Source: Bacillus niameyensis
GTDB taxonomy: Bacteria > Bacillota > Bacilli > Bacillales > Bacillaceae_C
NCBI RefSeq assembly: GCF_001375535.1
Contig: NZ_LN831197.1
Coordinates: forward strand, 1,721,824-1,785,823
Reading direction: 5' to 3'
DNA length: 64,000 nucleotides
This document shows positions 28,357 through 37,935 of the stretch, piece after piece. Position numbers and translations under genes: made by a program. Positions within the stretch are counted from its first letter, which is position 1. Each line of letters begins with the position of its first letter. Under the pieces are notes generated by a model. It was not told where the DNA came from. It was given only the letters and a program-made list of their open reading frames with translations, and did no database searches.

Positions 28357-29232
28357 ATGAAAGACTCACAGCCGAATATACTTTTTATTCTCACCGATCA
28401 ACAGCGTATTGATACTTTAAAAGCTTATGGCGGAAAAGTATGTCAAACTCCAAATATTAACGAGTTAGCGAAAGAAAGTGTAATTTTTAACAATACATAT
28501 GCAAGCTGTCCTGTTTGTACACCTGCTCGCGCCTCCTTACAAACAGGGCTATACCCTCACAATCATGAAATGAGAAACAATACGTCAGAGCCTGGTTGCC
28601 GTTATGATGAATTACCGAATACCCCTGAGTTACTTAGCAATCAATTGAAAAAGCAAAATTACAAGATTGGCTATACAGGCAAGTGGCATCTTGGTTCCGG
28701 TCCAACTTCTGTCGGTTATGAAGGCGATGATTTTCCAGGACATGGTGCTGGCGGACATAGTTATTCTCAATACCATGACTATCTGCAGGAAAAAGGGCTT
28801 AATGTTCAACTCAAAAATATAATATCTGGCCATTATCAAGGTCATTCTGCTGCAGAGGTTGTTTCTCCAATCGAAACGACCGTTGAATATTTTTTAGTTG
28901 ATCAAGCTATTCATTACATTGACCAATTTCGACACGAGGAGAATCCCTTTTATTTTCAATTAAACTTTTGGGGGCCGCACGAACCCTATATAGCACCTAC
29001 TAAACATTTAGATTTATACCGCGATTTGGACCTGGAACCGTGGCCAAACTTTTATGATGATTCTACTAATAAACCATCTATTCATAATGTTAAAAGAGCT
29101 CGCTCATCCGAATGGAATACGTTCGAGCCTTATGTGAAACATTATTTTGCAAGCGTTAGCTTAATTGATGAACAGATTGGTAGATTACTTGATTACTTAA
29201 AGGCACATGATCTCTATGACAATACGATTAGA
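28357..29232 (+). pseudogene. Sulfatase gene, 5' part, truncated
   Basis: Starts at ATG 28357 (GGCGGAG upstream) with MKDSQPNILFILTDQQRIDT. The formylglycine site CTPAR lies in CPVCTPARASLQTGLYPH and a second conserved element in GYTGKWHLGSG. Sulfatase homology is continuous to SLIDEQIGRLLDYLKAHDLYDNTI near 29232 and then stops abruptly. The continuation FSADHGES is found inverted in the next segment. The open frame runs on to 29394 but that tail is antisense of the inverted piece. The last catalytic-domain part and the C-terminal domain are missing, so it is probably inactive. Confidence 0.85.
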
Positions 29233-29438
29233 TTCGTCCTCTGGCACACCTGCCCAATCAAGAATACTCGAATAAATGTCGCAAGTTCCTACGAAACGAT
29301 CTTCGTATTTAGCTTCATTAAATTTCTCAGCAGGTTTCACGATCAGTGGAATATGACAAGTTTCCTCATACATAAAGAAAATTTTATCACATAAACCTCC
29401 ATGAATCCCTAACGATTCACCATGGTCGGCCGAAAAAA
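29233..29438 (-). pseudogene. Inverted middle segment of the same sulfatase
   Basis: Read on the minus strand this piece encodes IIFSADHGESLGIHGG, then YEETCHIPLIVKPAEK and SILDWAGVPEDESN, exactly the stretch expected after LYDNTI in the plus-strand fragment. Flipping about 206 bases restores a continuous sulfatase frame (DNT-IIFSADHG). So the piece has been inverted in place. It has no start or stop of its own family type. Confidence 0.8.
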
Positions 29439-29440
29439 TG

Positions 29441-29931
29441 ATTGGTTCAGAGCATGTGAAGACACCGAATATTGATAAATTAGCATGCGAAGGTATTCGC
29501 TTTACGAATTGGTACTCCAATTCTCCTGTGTGCTCACCATCGAGAGCTTCATTGCTAACCGGGAAATATCCAATACGGACTGGAGTAGACCATATTCTAA
29601 CTGGAAAAAGGGGTCACGCTGGATTATCGAATCAACATGAAACTTTGCCATCGAAACTTAAAGAAAATGGTTATAAGACAGCAATGTTCGGTAAATGGCA
29701 CTTAGGGACAACACCTGAAACCCGACCAAATGCACATGGTTTTGATGAGTTTTTCGGTTTTCATGCGGGCTGTGTTGATTATTATTCACACATTTTTTAT
29801 TGGGAATCCCCTCCTGTCCATGACCTTTGGGAAAATGAAGAGGAAGTTTGGGAGAACGGGGAATATTTGACTGAATCGATTACGGAAAGAGCTGTCAACT
29901 TTATTCAAGATCAAAATATGGATCAACCATC
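29441..29931 (+). pseudogene. Second sulfatase gene, internal fragment
   Basis: Begins in mid-gene at GSEHVKTPNIDKLACEGIRF, lacking the usual first 20-25 residues, and carries the formylglycine site CSPSR in SPVCSPSRASLLTGKYP and GKWHLGTTPETRP. Homology continues to ITERAVNFIQDQNMDQP and ends at 29931, where the 52-bp repeat array begins. Both ends are lost, so this is a different sulfatase from the preceding one, joined to it by a deletion. A weak in-frame ATG at 29438 is fortuitous. Confidence 0.8.
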
Positions 29932-30957
29932 GATTTTTCAATTCTTTTGGGCGAATAGACCCCCTCTATTCGACCGTTCAATCGACTTTTCAATTCTTTC
30001 GGGCGAATTGAACGCTCCTATTCGACCGTTCAATCGATTTTTCAATTCTTTCGGGCGAATTGAACGCTCCTATTCGACCGTTCAATCGACTTTTCAATTC
30101 TTTCGGGCGAATTGAACGCCTCTATTCGACCGTTCACTCAATTTTTCAATTCTTTCGGGCGAATTGAACGCCTCTATTCGACCGTTCAATCGATTTTTCA
30201 ATTCTTTCGGGCGAATAGACCCCCTCTATTCGACCGTTCAATCGATTTTTCAATTCTTTCGGGCGAATTGAACGCTCCTATTCGACCGTTCAATCGATTT
30301 TTCAATTCTTTCGGGCGAATTGAACGCCTCTATTCGACCGTTCAATCGACTTTTCAATTCTTTCGGGCGAATAGACCCCCTCTATTCGACCGTTCAATCG
30401 ACTTTTCAATTCTTTCGGGCGAATTGAACGCCTCTATTCGACCGTTCAATCGATTTTTCACTTCTTTCGGGCGAATAGCCCCCCTCTATTCGACCGTTCA
30501 ATCGACTTTTCAATTCTTTCGGGCGAATAGACCCCCTCTATTCGACCGTTCAATCGACTTTTCAATTCTTTCGGGCGAATTGAACGCTCCTATTCGACCG
30601 TTCAATCGATTTTTCACTTCTTTCGGGCGAATAGACCCCCTCTATTCGACCGTTCAATCGATTTTTCAATTCTTTCGGGCGAATAGACCCCCTCTATTCG
30701 ACCGTTCAATCGACTTTTCAATTCTTTCGGTCGAATAGACCCCCTCTATTCGACCGTTCAATCGATTTTTCACTTCTTTCGGGCGAATAGACCCCCTCTA
30801 TTCGACCGTTCAATCGACTTTTCAATTCTTTCGGGCGAATTGAACGCTCCTATTCGACCGTTCAATCGATTTTTCACTTCTTTCGGTCGAATAGCCCCCC
30901 TCTATTCGACCGTTCACCTACCCTTTCACTTCATTCGGACAAATAGAGCACTTTCTC
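29932..30957. repeat. 52-bp tandem array, about 20 hairpin units
   Basis: The core TTCGACCGTTCA recurs exactly every 52 bases from 29969 to 30905, giving 19 copies plus a partial unit at the left, with no indels. Units fall into two types differing in about ten bases: type A contains GAATAGACCCCCTCTA (about 10 copies) and type B GAATTGAACG (9 copies). In A, CGGGCGAATAG pairs with CTATTCGACCG over a 7-base loop; in B, ATTGAACG pairs with CGTTCAAT. The last unit is degenerate. Reading frames through the array are by-products of a period not divisible by three. Confidence 0.9.
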
Positions 30958-30984
30958 GGCCCGTTGCCTTAACTAAAAATATAT

Positions 30985-32082
30985 TTATCCTATTCTACAA
31001 TCCTTCAATACTTTATCGTTTAATTTACAACCTAGTCCAGGTTCTTCCGGCAATGTATAATAGCCATTTACAACTTTGATTGGATCTTCCCAAATGTCCG
31101 CAATCGATTCATAGCAATGTTCTACCATAGGCACATTTGAGGAAGCTGCAGCAAGCTGTACATGTAACTTTTGTTGTACATTTGTATGAGGGATAACTTC
31201 CAAATTATAACAACGAGCGAGTGCTGCCACATCTAACCATTCATCAATTCCTGATAGTTTCGTAGCATCAGCTTGAACGATATCGACTGCGCCCATTTCA
31301 ATATAATCGCGGAAATCATATTTCGTATAAATCGTTTCCCCAACAGCAATCGGCAAATCTAGTGAGTGTGCTAATTCAGCATGGGCCCTTTTATCAAATG
31401 GATTCATCGGCTCTTCTAACCAATACACATCCAATTCTTCCAATTTTCTTCCCCACACCATGGAAGTTTTCAAGTCCCAAACTGTGTTTACATCAACCAT
31501 TAACTTAATATTATCGCCAATCGCTTTTCGAACAGCTTTTACTCTCTCATAATCTTCTCTTGGGTCAGGTAGACCAACCTTCATTTTCACGGCATCATAG
31601 CCACGTTCAATTAAGGTCATCATGTCTTTCAACAACTCATCTGTTGTGACATGTAGCCATCCCCCGTCAGTATTATAGGCCTTCACTTTATCTTTTACAG
31701 GACCAAGATATTTCCATAAAGGCATATTCGCTACTTTCAATTTAATATCCCATAAAGCTAACTCTACAGCGCAAAGACCGACACGAGTCACTCCTACTTG
31801 ACCAATAAAATGATTCGTATAATGTAACTCTCGTAAAATATTTTTATGCATAAGCGGGTCTTTACCAATTAGCTTAGGTGTGTACGTATCATCAATAATC
31901 GCTTGAACCGCTCTAGTTCCTTTTGTATAGTTCCAGTTAAAGCCCCAGCCACTAATACCTTCATCCGTATCCAAGCGAACCACAATAAATTCAACAGATT
32001 CCAATCGAGTTTGTGAATCAGTAATAGCACGTTGTTTTAAAGGGACATCCAATAAATAGGTTTCTACTTTCGTAATCTTCAT
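30985..32082 (-). CDS. Enolase-superfamily sugar-acid dehydratase (mandelate racemase subgroup)
   Basis: A 365-residue member of the mandelate racemase/enolase superfamily. The acid-base KxK is in AVKMKVGLP near residue 162; metal ligands are in MVDVNTVW, WLEEPM and VGETIYTK; and the subgroup His lies in PHTNVQQ near residue 293. Sugar-acid dehydratases (L-fuconate, rhamnonate, galactonate) share this arrangement. The ATG at 32082 is favoured (MKITKVETYLLDV start), an ATG five codons earlier being the alternative. Cotranscribed after the sulfatase at 32113-33513. Given the fucosidases, L-fuconate is the leading substrate guess. Confidence 0.87.
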   Translation of the reverse strand: MKITKVETYLLDVPLKQRAITDSQTRLESVEFIVVRLDTDEGISGWGFNWNYTKGTRAVQAIIDDTYTPKLIGKDPLMHKNILRELHYTNHFIGQVGVTRVGLCAVELALWDIKLKVANMPLWKYLGPVKDKVKAYNTDGGWLHVTTDELLKDMMTLIERGYDAVKMKVGLPDPREDYERVKAVRKAIGDNIKLMVDVNTVWDLKTSMVWGRKLEELDVYWLEEPMNPFDKRAHAELAHSLDLPIAVGETIYTKYDFRDYIEMGAVDIVQADATKLSGIDEWLDVAALARCYNLEVIPHTNVQQKLHVQLAAASSNVPMVEHCYESIADIWEDPIKVVNGYYTLPEEPGLGCKLNDKVLKDCRIG

Positions 32083-32112
32083 ATTTATTCCCACCATTTC
32101 TATATAGTGATG

Positions 32113-33513
32113 TTACTCTTCTATACAAAAAGCTTGTTTCCCTTTACCGGCAGGACCAGCGAGACCCAATTGCCCGTAACCTTTTACTGCTTCGTGTGTT
32201 CCATCCTTTGCAGGGTCAACATAGCGCCAAAACCATTCTTCCAGTTGTGCTTTCATATTCGCAAGACTTTCACTGTAGGCAGGATCTTTCACAAGGTTAT
32301 ATCTTTCATCTGGATCTTCTGCCAAATGATACAGTTCATGAGGGCCATATGGATAACGATGAACATATTTCCATTCCTTTGAACGAATCATCCGTACAGG
32401 TCCATATTCATCATAGATTACTACATTTTTATGGTACTCTTTCTGTTTTCCTAGCAATGACGATAAAAAGCTTTTTCCTGGTAAGTGATCCGCTTTAGGA
32501 TTCGATAAGCCTACATAATCTAATAGTGTTGGCATGATGTCATAGCCACTTGCAAGCTCCTCACTCACAACACCTTCAGGAATTCGGCCAGGTTGTGAAA
32601 AAATGGCTGGTACTTTTACTGATGTATCGTACATATTTTGTGGGAAGGTTCCATTCCCTTTTCCCCATATCCCGTGATGGCCACAATTAAATCCATTATC
32701 ACCTAAGAAGCAAATCAACGTGTTTTCTCGAATTCCTATTTTTTCTAATTTATCTATTAATCTTCCAATGTTTTGATCCATAGCTGTAACGGCAGCAAAA
32801 TATCCTTTTAGATTTTCCTTGCGGTTCTCTCCCCATGGTGCCGTGTTAATTTGCCAAGGATGCTTCGGCTCATTAGGTATTGTTTCAAATGGACAATCAT
32901 CATAGGAATCAACAATTTCCTGCGGGTGACTATTAATCCAAGGATCATGAGGAGCGGTATAATGTACGCTTAAATAAAAAGGCTGCTCACCATTTTGTTT
33001 TTCTAAAAATTGTAGCGCATCATCTGTAATAGCATCGGTCAAATAGCCTGGTTCATTGATTAATTCCCCATTCCTGATCATCGGAGCATTGTAATAAGGG
33101 CCACCTCCCCGTTGATGTACATACCAATGACTGAATCCCTTTTGCGGTGATAGACTGTTACCTAGATGCCACTTTCCGCTTAAGCCACAAACATAATCAT
33201 TCTCTGCCAAAATTTCTGTATAAGCAGTCTGTCCTTGTAAATACTCAACGGCATTTTCACCAATATTTCCATCTCGAATCCAATCATGGACACCATGTTG
33301 AGACGGAATCCTCCCAGTTAATATCGACGCTCTTGCTGGCGAGCAAACTGGCGATGTACAGAAAAAATTAGAAAATCTCATTCCTTCCGCTGCTAATCGA
33401 TCTAAATTAGGTGTGCGAATTTCATGGTTGCCTGCACATCCTAAAGCCCAAGCTCCTTGGTCATCACTAAGGATGAAGACGATATTAGTTTTTTTAGAAG
33501 CATTTTTTTGCAT
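32113..33513 (-). CDS. Sulfatase, formylglycine-dependent (S1 type)
   Basis: Complete 466-residue arylsulfatase-family enzyme without a signal peptide. NIVFILSDDQGAWALGC supplies metal-binding Asp residues; the Cys to be converted to formylglycine is in SPVCSPARASILTGR near residue 57; LSGKWHLGNS and CFLGDNGFNCGHHG give further active-site residues. It would remove sulfate esters from imported sugars. A maturation enzyme (FGE or anaerobic maturase) is not encoded in the window. First gene of a pair with the enolase-family gene 30 bases downstream. GAGGTGAAG precedes the ATG. Confidence 0.92.
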   Translation of the reverse strand: MQKNASKKTNIVFILSDDQGAWALGCAGNHEIRTPNLDRLAAEGMRFSNFFCTSPVCSPARASILTGRIPSQHGVHDWIRDGNIGENAVEYLQGQTAYTEILAENDYVCGLSGKWHLGNSLSPQKGFSHWYVHQRGGGPYYNAPMIRNGELINEPGYLTDAITDDALQFLEKQNGEQPFYLSVHYTAPHDPWINSHPQEIVDSYDDCPFETIPNEPKHPWQINTAPWGENRKENLKGYFAAVTAMDQNIGRLIDKLEKIGIRENTLICFLGDNGFNCGHHGIWGKGNGTFPQNMYDTSVKVPAIFSQPGRIPEGVVSEELASGYDIMPTLLDYVGLSNPKADHLPGKSFLSSLLGKQKEYHKNVVIYDEYGPVRMIRSKEWKYVHRYPYGPHELYHLAEDPDERYNLVKDPAYSESLANMKAQLEEWFWRYVDPAKDGTHEAVKGYGQLGLAGPAGKGKQAFCIEE

Positions 33514-33639
33514 TTGACTTCACCTCATGTTTTAGAAAAAATAATTATTTAGGATCATTTCTTAACCCAGTTATAAGATAATTTCTCTTGCCTTTCTTGA
33601 TATTTAGGCGAATAAAAGAAAGAGGCAGGTATTAAAATA

Positions 33640-33826
33640 TTCTAGAACGTCAGTATAAAATCCTGCAACTTTAGCTGATCCTTCGTAAAGGTAAGCTGTT
33701 TAATGATCACCAGACATATTCCTATAATCAAATGTAAAGATAATAGCAGTGTTTTTATTTACTCTGATTTACACAGGTAGAACAACAATCTGCCAATTTG
33801 ATGGTCAATATAAGTGATGGAGCCCC
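33640..33826 (-). pseudogene. Fossil of another sulfatase
   Basis: In the 587-base gap 33514-34100, minus-strand translation gives GGSITYIDHQIGRLLFYL, then NTAIIFTFDYRNMSGDH and YLYEGSAKV, separated by stops and frameshifts. These align in order with YIDEQIGRLLDYL, NTVIVFTSDHGEMNGDY and the following LY-K segment of intact sulfatases here. Only about 60 codons survive. The rest of the gap shows no other gene. Confidence 0.75.
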
Positions 33827-34060
33827 CCACATTCCGCGCACGACCCTGTAGCAATATAGTATCGAGCGCTCTTGACATGTTAGCTTGACTAGGCAATCAT
33901 TTTGGGTTCTAATCATTAGCACGATCAGTAGCTTTCTGCTCTTTTACCTGGAAATCCAAATTAAATATAGAGATTTTGTTATTCAAAAACATCTTTAATA
34001 TCCATACTGCTTCCTACATGTTTTCTGAACCTCCCTTCTTTTTCATAAAAAATGATCAAA

Positions 34061-34094
34061 TTAAACAGGATACGGAATTCCGCACCCTGTTTAA
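34061..34094 (-). terminator. Terminator of third LplABC operon
   Basis: TTAAACAGG ... CGGAATTCCG ... CCTGTTTAA forms a near-complete stem six bases after the binding protein stop codon, with T-rich sequence following on the minus strand. Confidence 0.65.
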
Positions 34095-34100
34095 CTTATA

Positions 34101-35657
34101 TCAATTACTTTTAAAATTATCATAATACTTTTGGTAGATTTCTATTAATTCATTAATGCCCATTTTCTCCAATTGCCCAATGTAGGTATCCCAGCCAGCA
34201 TCCACATTACCTTCGATCATGAATTTTGGAATCATTTCGCTAATGTAACCATCTATATCAGTTTGTAATATTGAAAGACGTTCAGCATCTTCAACACTAT
34301 ACATGACATTGGGATAAATTTCCTCAGGCTGGTACGGAGCATACATCTCAGCATATTCTAACTTTTCCTGTTGCCCAGGACTTAATTCCATCTTTTCAAA
34401 CTGTTCTGCCAAAGTTATAAATACACCATATGATCCTGGTGTTTCCTTATGTCGGAATTCTTCATAGCTAGTCCCAGCAGGGGCATCTTTAATAACATAC
34501 TTGTCTCCTTCTTTTTCCAGATTGATCCCAATAGGTCCAAGACTCATCTGCATTCCAATATCAGGATCAAACATTTGATCTACCCATTTTATTGTACGGA
34601 CTGGGTTTTTGTTCACATTGGTGATCGAAAACCCAGAAATACTAAACGTTCCAAGATTGCGGTTCCACATTTGATCTCCGTTTGGTCCCTTTAATGGTGG
34701 GATTGCTACATATTCGCTATCTAACGTTCCAAAATTTGACCAGTTGGACCAGCTGAAATAGGCTCCCAGAATTGGATTAGATGATTTAATTTTAGAATCA
34801 AATACTTGTGTATCATGTGTAAACGCCTCTGGATCAATTAGTCCTTCTACATATAATTCATTCATCCATTTTACATATTCTTTATAATTAGGTTCTGCAG
34901 GTGCATAATAAACCTTTCCATTTTCAACTCCCACATTACGACCAACTATACCGAACGAACCACTTAAGGAATGGGGCCCTCGAATATGATTGTTATACAT
35001 GAAACTAAAAGGAATTTCATCTATCTTACCATCGCCATTCAGATCTTTACTTTTAAAAGCCTTTAAAGTTTCTTTAAATTCATCAGTTGTTGTGGGGATT
35101 GGTAAACCTAAGTCATCCAACCATTTCTTATTGATGAAAAAGGCGTCGTTTGATGTACTCCATAATGATTCTTCAAATTGTGGGATCGAATATATATGTC
35201 CATCAGGAGCAGTTATCATAGATTTAATGTCAGGCCTTTCTTCCAATAAAGCTTTAAGATTTGGTGCATGTTCTTCAATTAATTCTTCCAATGCAATTAA
35301 CTGGCCATTTGCACCGTATTTTACAATATCATTTCCTCCTAGGCTCCAAGCAGAATAAAAAAGGTCTGGTAGATCATCACTGGCAAACATTAAGTTTATT
35401 TGTTCCTGCTGAGTTTGTGGCGTAGCATTCGTCCACTTAATATCAATGTTAACGTTATCTTCTAGCTCCTGTAGGAATGACATATCATCCCAATCTGTAG
35501 TAGCTGCTGGTGCCTTGACACCAAACCCATTTAGGGTCACTTTTTTTTCTACGCTATCCTCTGGATATTCATCTGATCCGGTTTTGGAGTCTTTATTGCT
35601 ACAAGCCCCCAGAACAAGCAACAGAACCGCTAACAATACAACCATATGTTTCTTCAT
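34101..35657 (-). CDS. LplA-type oligosaccharide-binding lipoprotein
   Basis: Binding protein of 518 residues with lipobox VLGAC (Cys at 19). The EF-hand-like loop is DLNGDGKIDEIPF near residue 206, and MITAPDGHIYSIPQ lies near residue 145. Homology to the other large binding proteins of the window extends over the whole length, including the C-terminal helix region EDAERLSILQTDIDGYI. Third gene of the operon, 44 bases after the LplC-type permease. The ligand is unknown; two sulfatase genes flank the operon, so a sulfated oligosaccharide is a reasonable guess. Confidence 0.9.
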   Translation of the reverse strand: MKKHMVVLLAVLLLVLGACSNKDSKTGSDEYPEDSVEKKVTLNGFGVKAPAATTDWDDMSFLQELEDNVNIDIKWTNATPQTQQEQINLMFASDDLPDLFYSAWSLGGNDIVKYGANGQLIALEELIEEHAPNLKALLEERPDIKSMITAPDGHIYSIPQFEESLWSTSNDAFFINKKWLDDLGLPIPTTTDEFKETLKAFKSKDLNGDGKIDEIPFSFMYNNHIRGPHSLSGSFGIVGRNVGVENGKVYYAPAEPNYKEYVKWMNELYVEGLIDPEAFTHDTQVFDSKIKSSNPILGAYFSWSNWSNFGTLDSEYVAIPPLKGPNGDQMWNRNLGTFSISGFSITNVNKNPVRTIKWVDQMFDPDIGMQMSLGPIGINLEKEGDKYVIKDAPAGTSYEEFRHKETPGSYGVFITLAEQFEKMELSPGQQEKLEYAEMYAPYQPEEIYPNVMYSVEDAERLSILQTDIDGYISEMIPKFMIEGNVDAGWDTYIGQLEKMGINELIEIYQKYYDNFKSN

Positions 35658-35701
35658 CTTTGAATCCCCCTAATTATTATTAAATCTCTATGACAGATCC
35701 A

Positions 35702-36598
35702 TCAACCTTTAATAGATCCAATCATTACACCTTTAACAAAATGTCTTTGCACAAACGGATATAAAACTAACATTGGTAAACTAGCAATGATGACCACACC
35801 ATACTTAATCAGTTGAGATATACTTTGCATTTCAGCTTCCATTTCTGCTAATGCCCCAGAATCTGTTACCTCATTGGCTTGTGATAATACTAAAACTTCA
35901 CGAAGTACCAATTGTAATGGATGAAGAGCAGAATCTCGCAAATAAATTAATGCATTGAAATAGGTATTCCAATGGCCTACAGCATGAAATAAAACCATAA
36001 CAGCAATGATGGGTATCGAGAGTGGCACAACAATTTTCATAAAGAACTTCCAATTCGTACAGCCATCTATTTTGCCAGCTTCCAATAATTCATCAGGTAT
36101 TGTTCCTTGGAAAAATGTTCGGACAATAATTAGGTTATAAGCGGAGATTGCATTGGGAATCACCATAGCCCAAATTGTATTTACCATTCCAAGGTCTTTT
36201 ACTAATAGATAGGTTGGAATCATTCCACCACTAAAAAACATCGTAAATACAATGAAAAACATGAATATATTTCTGCCTGCAAGGTCCTTTCTTGATAGTG
36301 CATAACCACCAGTAATCGTTAGAATCACATTTATCGTTGTCCCGACAAGGGTATATATAATGGAATTTTTATAACCAATCCAAATTTTGTCATGATTGAA
36401 AATCATCTCATAGCCTTTGAATGTAATATCCTTTGGCCAAAACCAAATTTCACCATTATTAACTGCATCAGGGCTACTAAAAGAAGCAATGACCATGAAA
36501 TATAACGGATAGATTGTGATAAATAAAACGATTGTGAAAAAGGCCGTGTTGAAAAAATCAAATATTTTATCACCTTTTGTTCTCATTGTGTTGTACAT
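35702..36598 (-). CDS. ABC sugar permease, LplC/YtcP type
   Basis: A 298-residue permease with the EAA loop ELLEAGKIDGCTNW and C-terminus RHFVKGVMIGSIKG. GAGGGGG precedes the ATG. Middle gene of the third importer operon, 15 bases after the LplB-type gene. Confidence 0.9.
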   Translation of the reverse strand: MYNTMRTKGDKIFDFFNTAFFTIVLFITIYPLYFMVIASFSSPDAVNNGEIWFWPKDITFKGYEMIFNHDKIWIGYKNSIIYTLVGTTINVILTITGGYALSRKDLAGRNIFMFFIVFTMFFSGGMIPTYLLVKDLGMVNTIWAMVIPNAISAYNLIIVRTFFQGTIPDELLEAGKIDGCTNWKFFMKIVVPLSIPIIAVMVLFHAVGHWNTYFNALIYLRDSALHPLQLVLREVLVLSQANEVTDSGALAEMEAEMQSISQLIKYGVVIIASLPMLVLYPFVQRHFVKGVMIGSIKG

Positions 36599-36613
36599 AG
36601 GTTTGCCCCCTCT

Positions 36614-37579
36614 CTACCAAAGACTTGATTGTCCAGCTTTTTTCGCCGTTTGGTTGACGATAATTAGCAAGATGAAATTAATAAGTGAATTAAATAATCC
36701 TACGGCAGTCGCATAACTAAATTGGGCACCTAATAATCCAGCCTTATAAACATGGGTTTGAATAATTTCCGAAGAAGAAATATTCACTGAGTTCTGCATT
36801 AAGTAAACCTTTTCAAATCCAACATTTAATAAATTTCCCATATTAAGAATCAATAATATGATAACGGTTGGTAATATTCCTGGTATGTCAATATGCCAAA
36901 TTCTTCTCAACTTACTTGCACCATCCATGATTGCAGCTTCATGTAGGTCGGGACTTACGGATGTGAGGGCAGCCAAATAGATAATCATCCCCCACCCAAG
37001 ATTTTGCCACACACCAGAGAAAACGAATAATGGCTTAAACCATTCTGGAATTCCAAAAAAGAAAATGGGTTCGCCACCTAACAACACGATAAGTTGATTA
37101 ATTAGGCCATTTCTTGGAGATAGAAATAGATATAACATCCCAACCAAGACAACAACAGAAATAAAATGTGGAGCATATGTCACTGTTTGTACAATCCGTT
37201 TAAATCGTCTATGCACTAACTGATTTAATAGAAGTGCCATAATAACCGGTATCGGGAACATCGCCAGTTCAAATAGTGCCAAACCCATCGTGTTTTTCAA
37301 AACTGACCAGAACTGATAAGAATTGAAAAATCGTACAAATTGTTCAAATCCGACCCAAGGGCTTCCATTAATTCCTAAAGCTGCGTTAAAATTTTTAAAT
37401 GCAATTTGCACCCCGTACATAGGGAAATAATGAAATAACACGAAATACAATAATGTAGGTAGTAATAATAGATATAAATCGTAATTTTGAAGGAGCTTTT
37501 TCATCTTTTGCTTCATGGTTTTTCTCTGAGTTACTATAGTTTGATTTTTTTGAAGCACTGTACTACCATTTCCTTCCAC
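36614..37579 (-). CDS. ABC sugar permease, LplB type
   Basis: A 321-residue permease from the GTG at 37579, favoured because GGAGG lies eight bases upstream; the in-frame ATG at 37594 overlaps that site. HYFPMYGVQIAFKNFN, GSPWVGFEQ and the EAA loop DLHEAAIMDGASKL are present. First gene of the importer operon and downstream of the sulfatase-AraC pair. A cre-like site lies at 37625-37638. Confidence 0.9.
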   Translation of the reverse strand: MEGNGSTVLQKNQTIVTQRKTMKQKMKKLLQNYDLYLLLLPTLLYFVLFHYFPMYGVQIAFKNFNAALGINGSPWVGFEQFVRFFNSYQFWSVLKNTMGLALFELAMFPIPVIMALLLNQLVHRRFKRIVQTVTYAPHFISVVVLVGMLYLFLSPRNGLINQLIVLLGGEPIFFFGIPEWFKPLFVFSGVWQNLGWGMIIYLAALTSVSPDLHEAAIMDGASKLRRIWHIDIPGILPTVIILLILNMGNLLNVGFEKVYLMQNSVNISSSEIIQTHVYKAGLLGAQFSYATAVGLFNSLINFILLIIVNQTAKKAGQSSLW

Positions 37580-37624
37580 TCTCTTAACCTCCATTTCTAT
37601 TTAGTATCTTTTTTTCACAGACTT

Positions 37625-37638
37625 TGTAAACGGATTCA
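37625..37638 (+). promoter_or_regulatory. cre-like site (CcpA)
   Basis: TGTAAACGGATTCA fits the cre consensus with one mismatch, 46 bases upstream of the LplB-type start. The rest of the 355-base gap to 37935 holds only a terminator and no convincing gene. Confidence 0.5.
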
Positions 37639-37910
37639 TTCGATGATCAAAACCCTCCGTAATCTGGAATCATCATAAAACAAGTATCTATGTTTGATCA
37701 ATCAGTTATTTCCCACCTTATATGCAAAAACAAAAATCATATGTATCGTTGGTGTATTAGACAAGTAAGCTAAAACAAAACCGATATGCAATAAATACAT
37801 TTCCATAAATCCAATCGTTTCAAGCTTAATAGGATAAGTTTCATGATTCTTCGATTTGTTTTTATGTGATTGCAATACTTTTGGAACAAAATAGAACACT
37901 CAGAAAAGAT

Positions 37911-37935
37911 AAAAAACCCAGCATTTAGCTAGGTT
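37911..37935 (-). terminator. Terminator of AraC-type regulator gene
   Basis: AACCTAGC/GCTGGGTT followed by six T on the minus strand, touching the stop codon. Confidence 0.65.

Noticed and set aside
29932-30957. CRISPR array
   Set aside because: Units abut with no unique spacers and every 52-base period is near-identical; no cas genes are present.
29438-31079. Open frames of 79-225 codons through the repeat array, encoding repeats such as FNRFFNSFGRIERLYS
   Set aside because: A 52-base unit without stop codons stays open in several frames and yields a 52-residue periodic product automatically. No ribosome binding sites precede these frames; they are by-products of the array.
37702-37899. 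65-codon minus-strand frame in the gap before the AraC-type gene
   Set aside because: Hydrophobic, but with no ribosome binding site or recognisable family; probably chance in AT-rich DNA.
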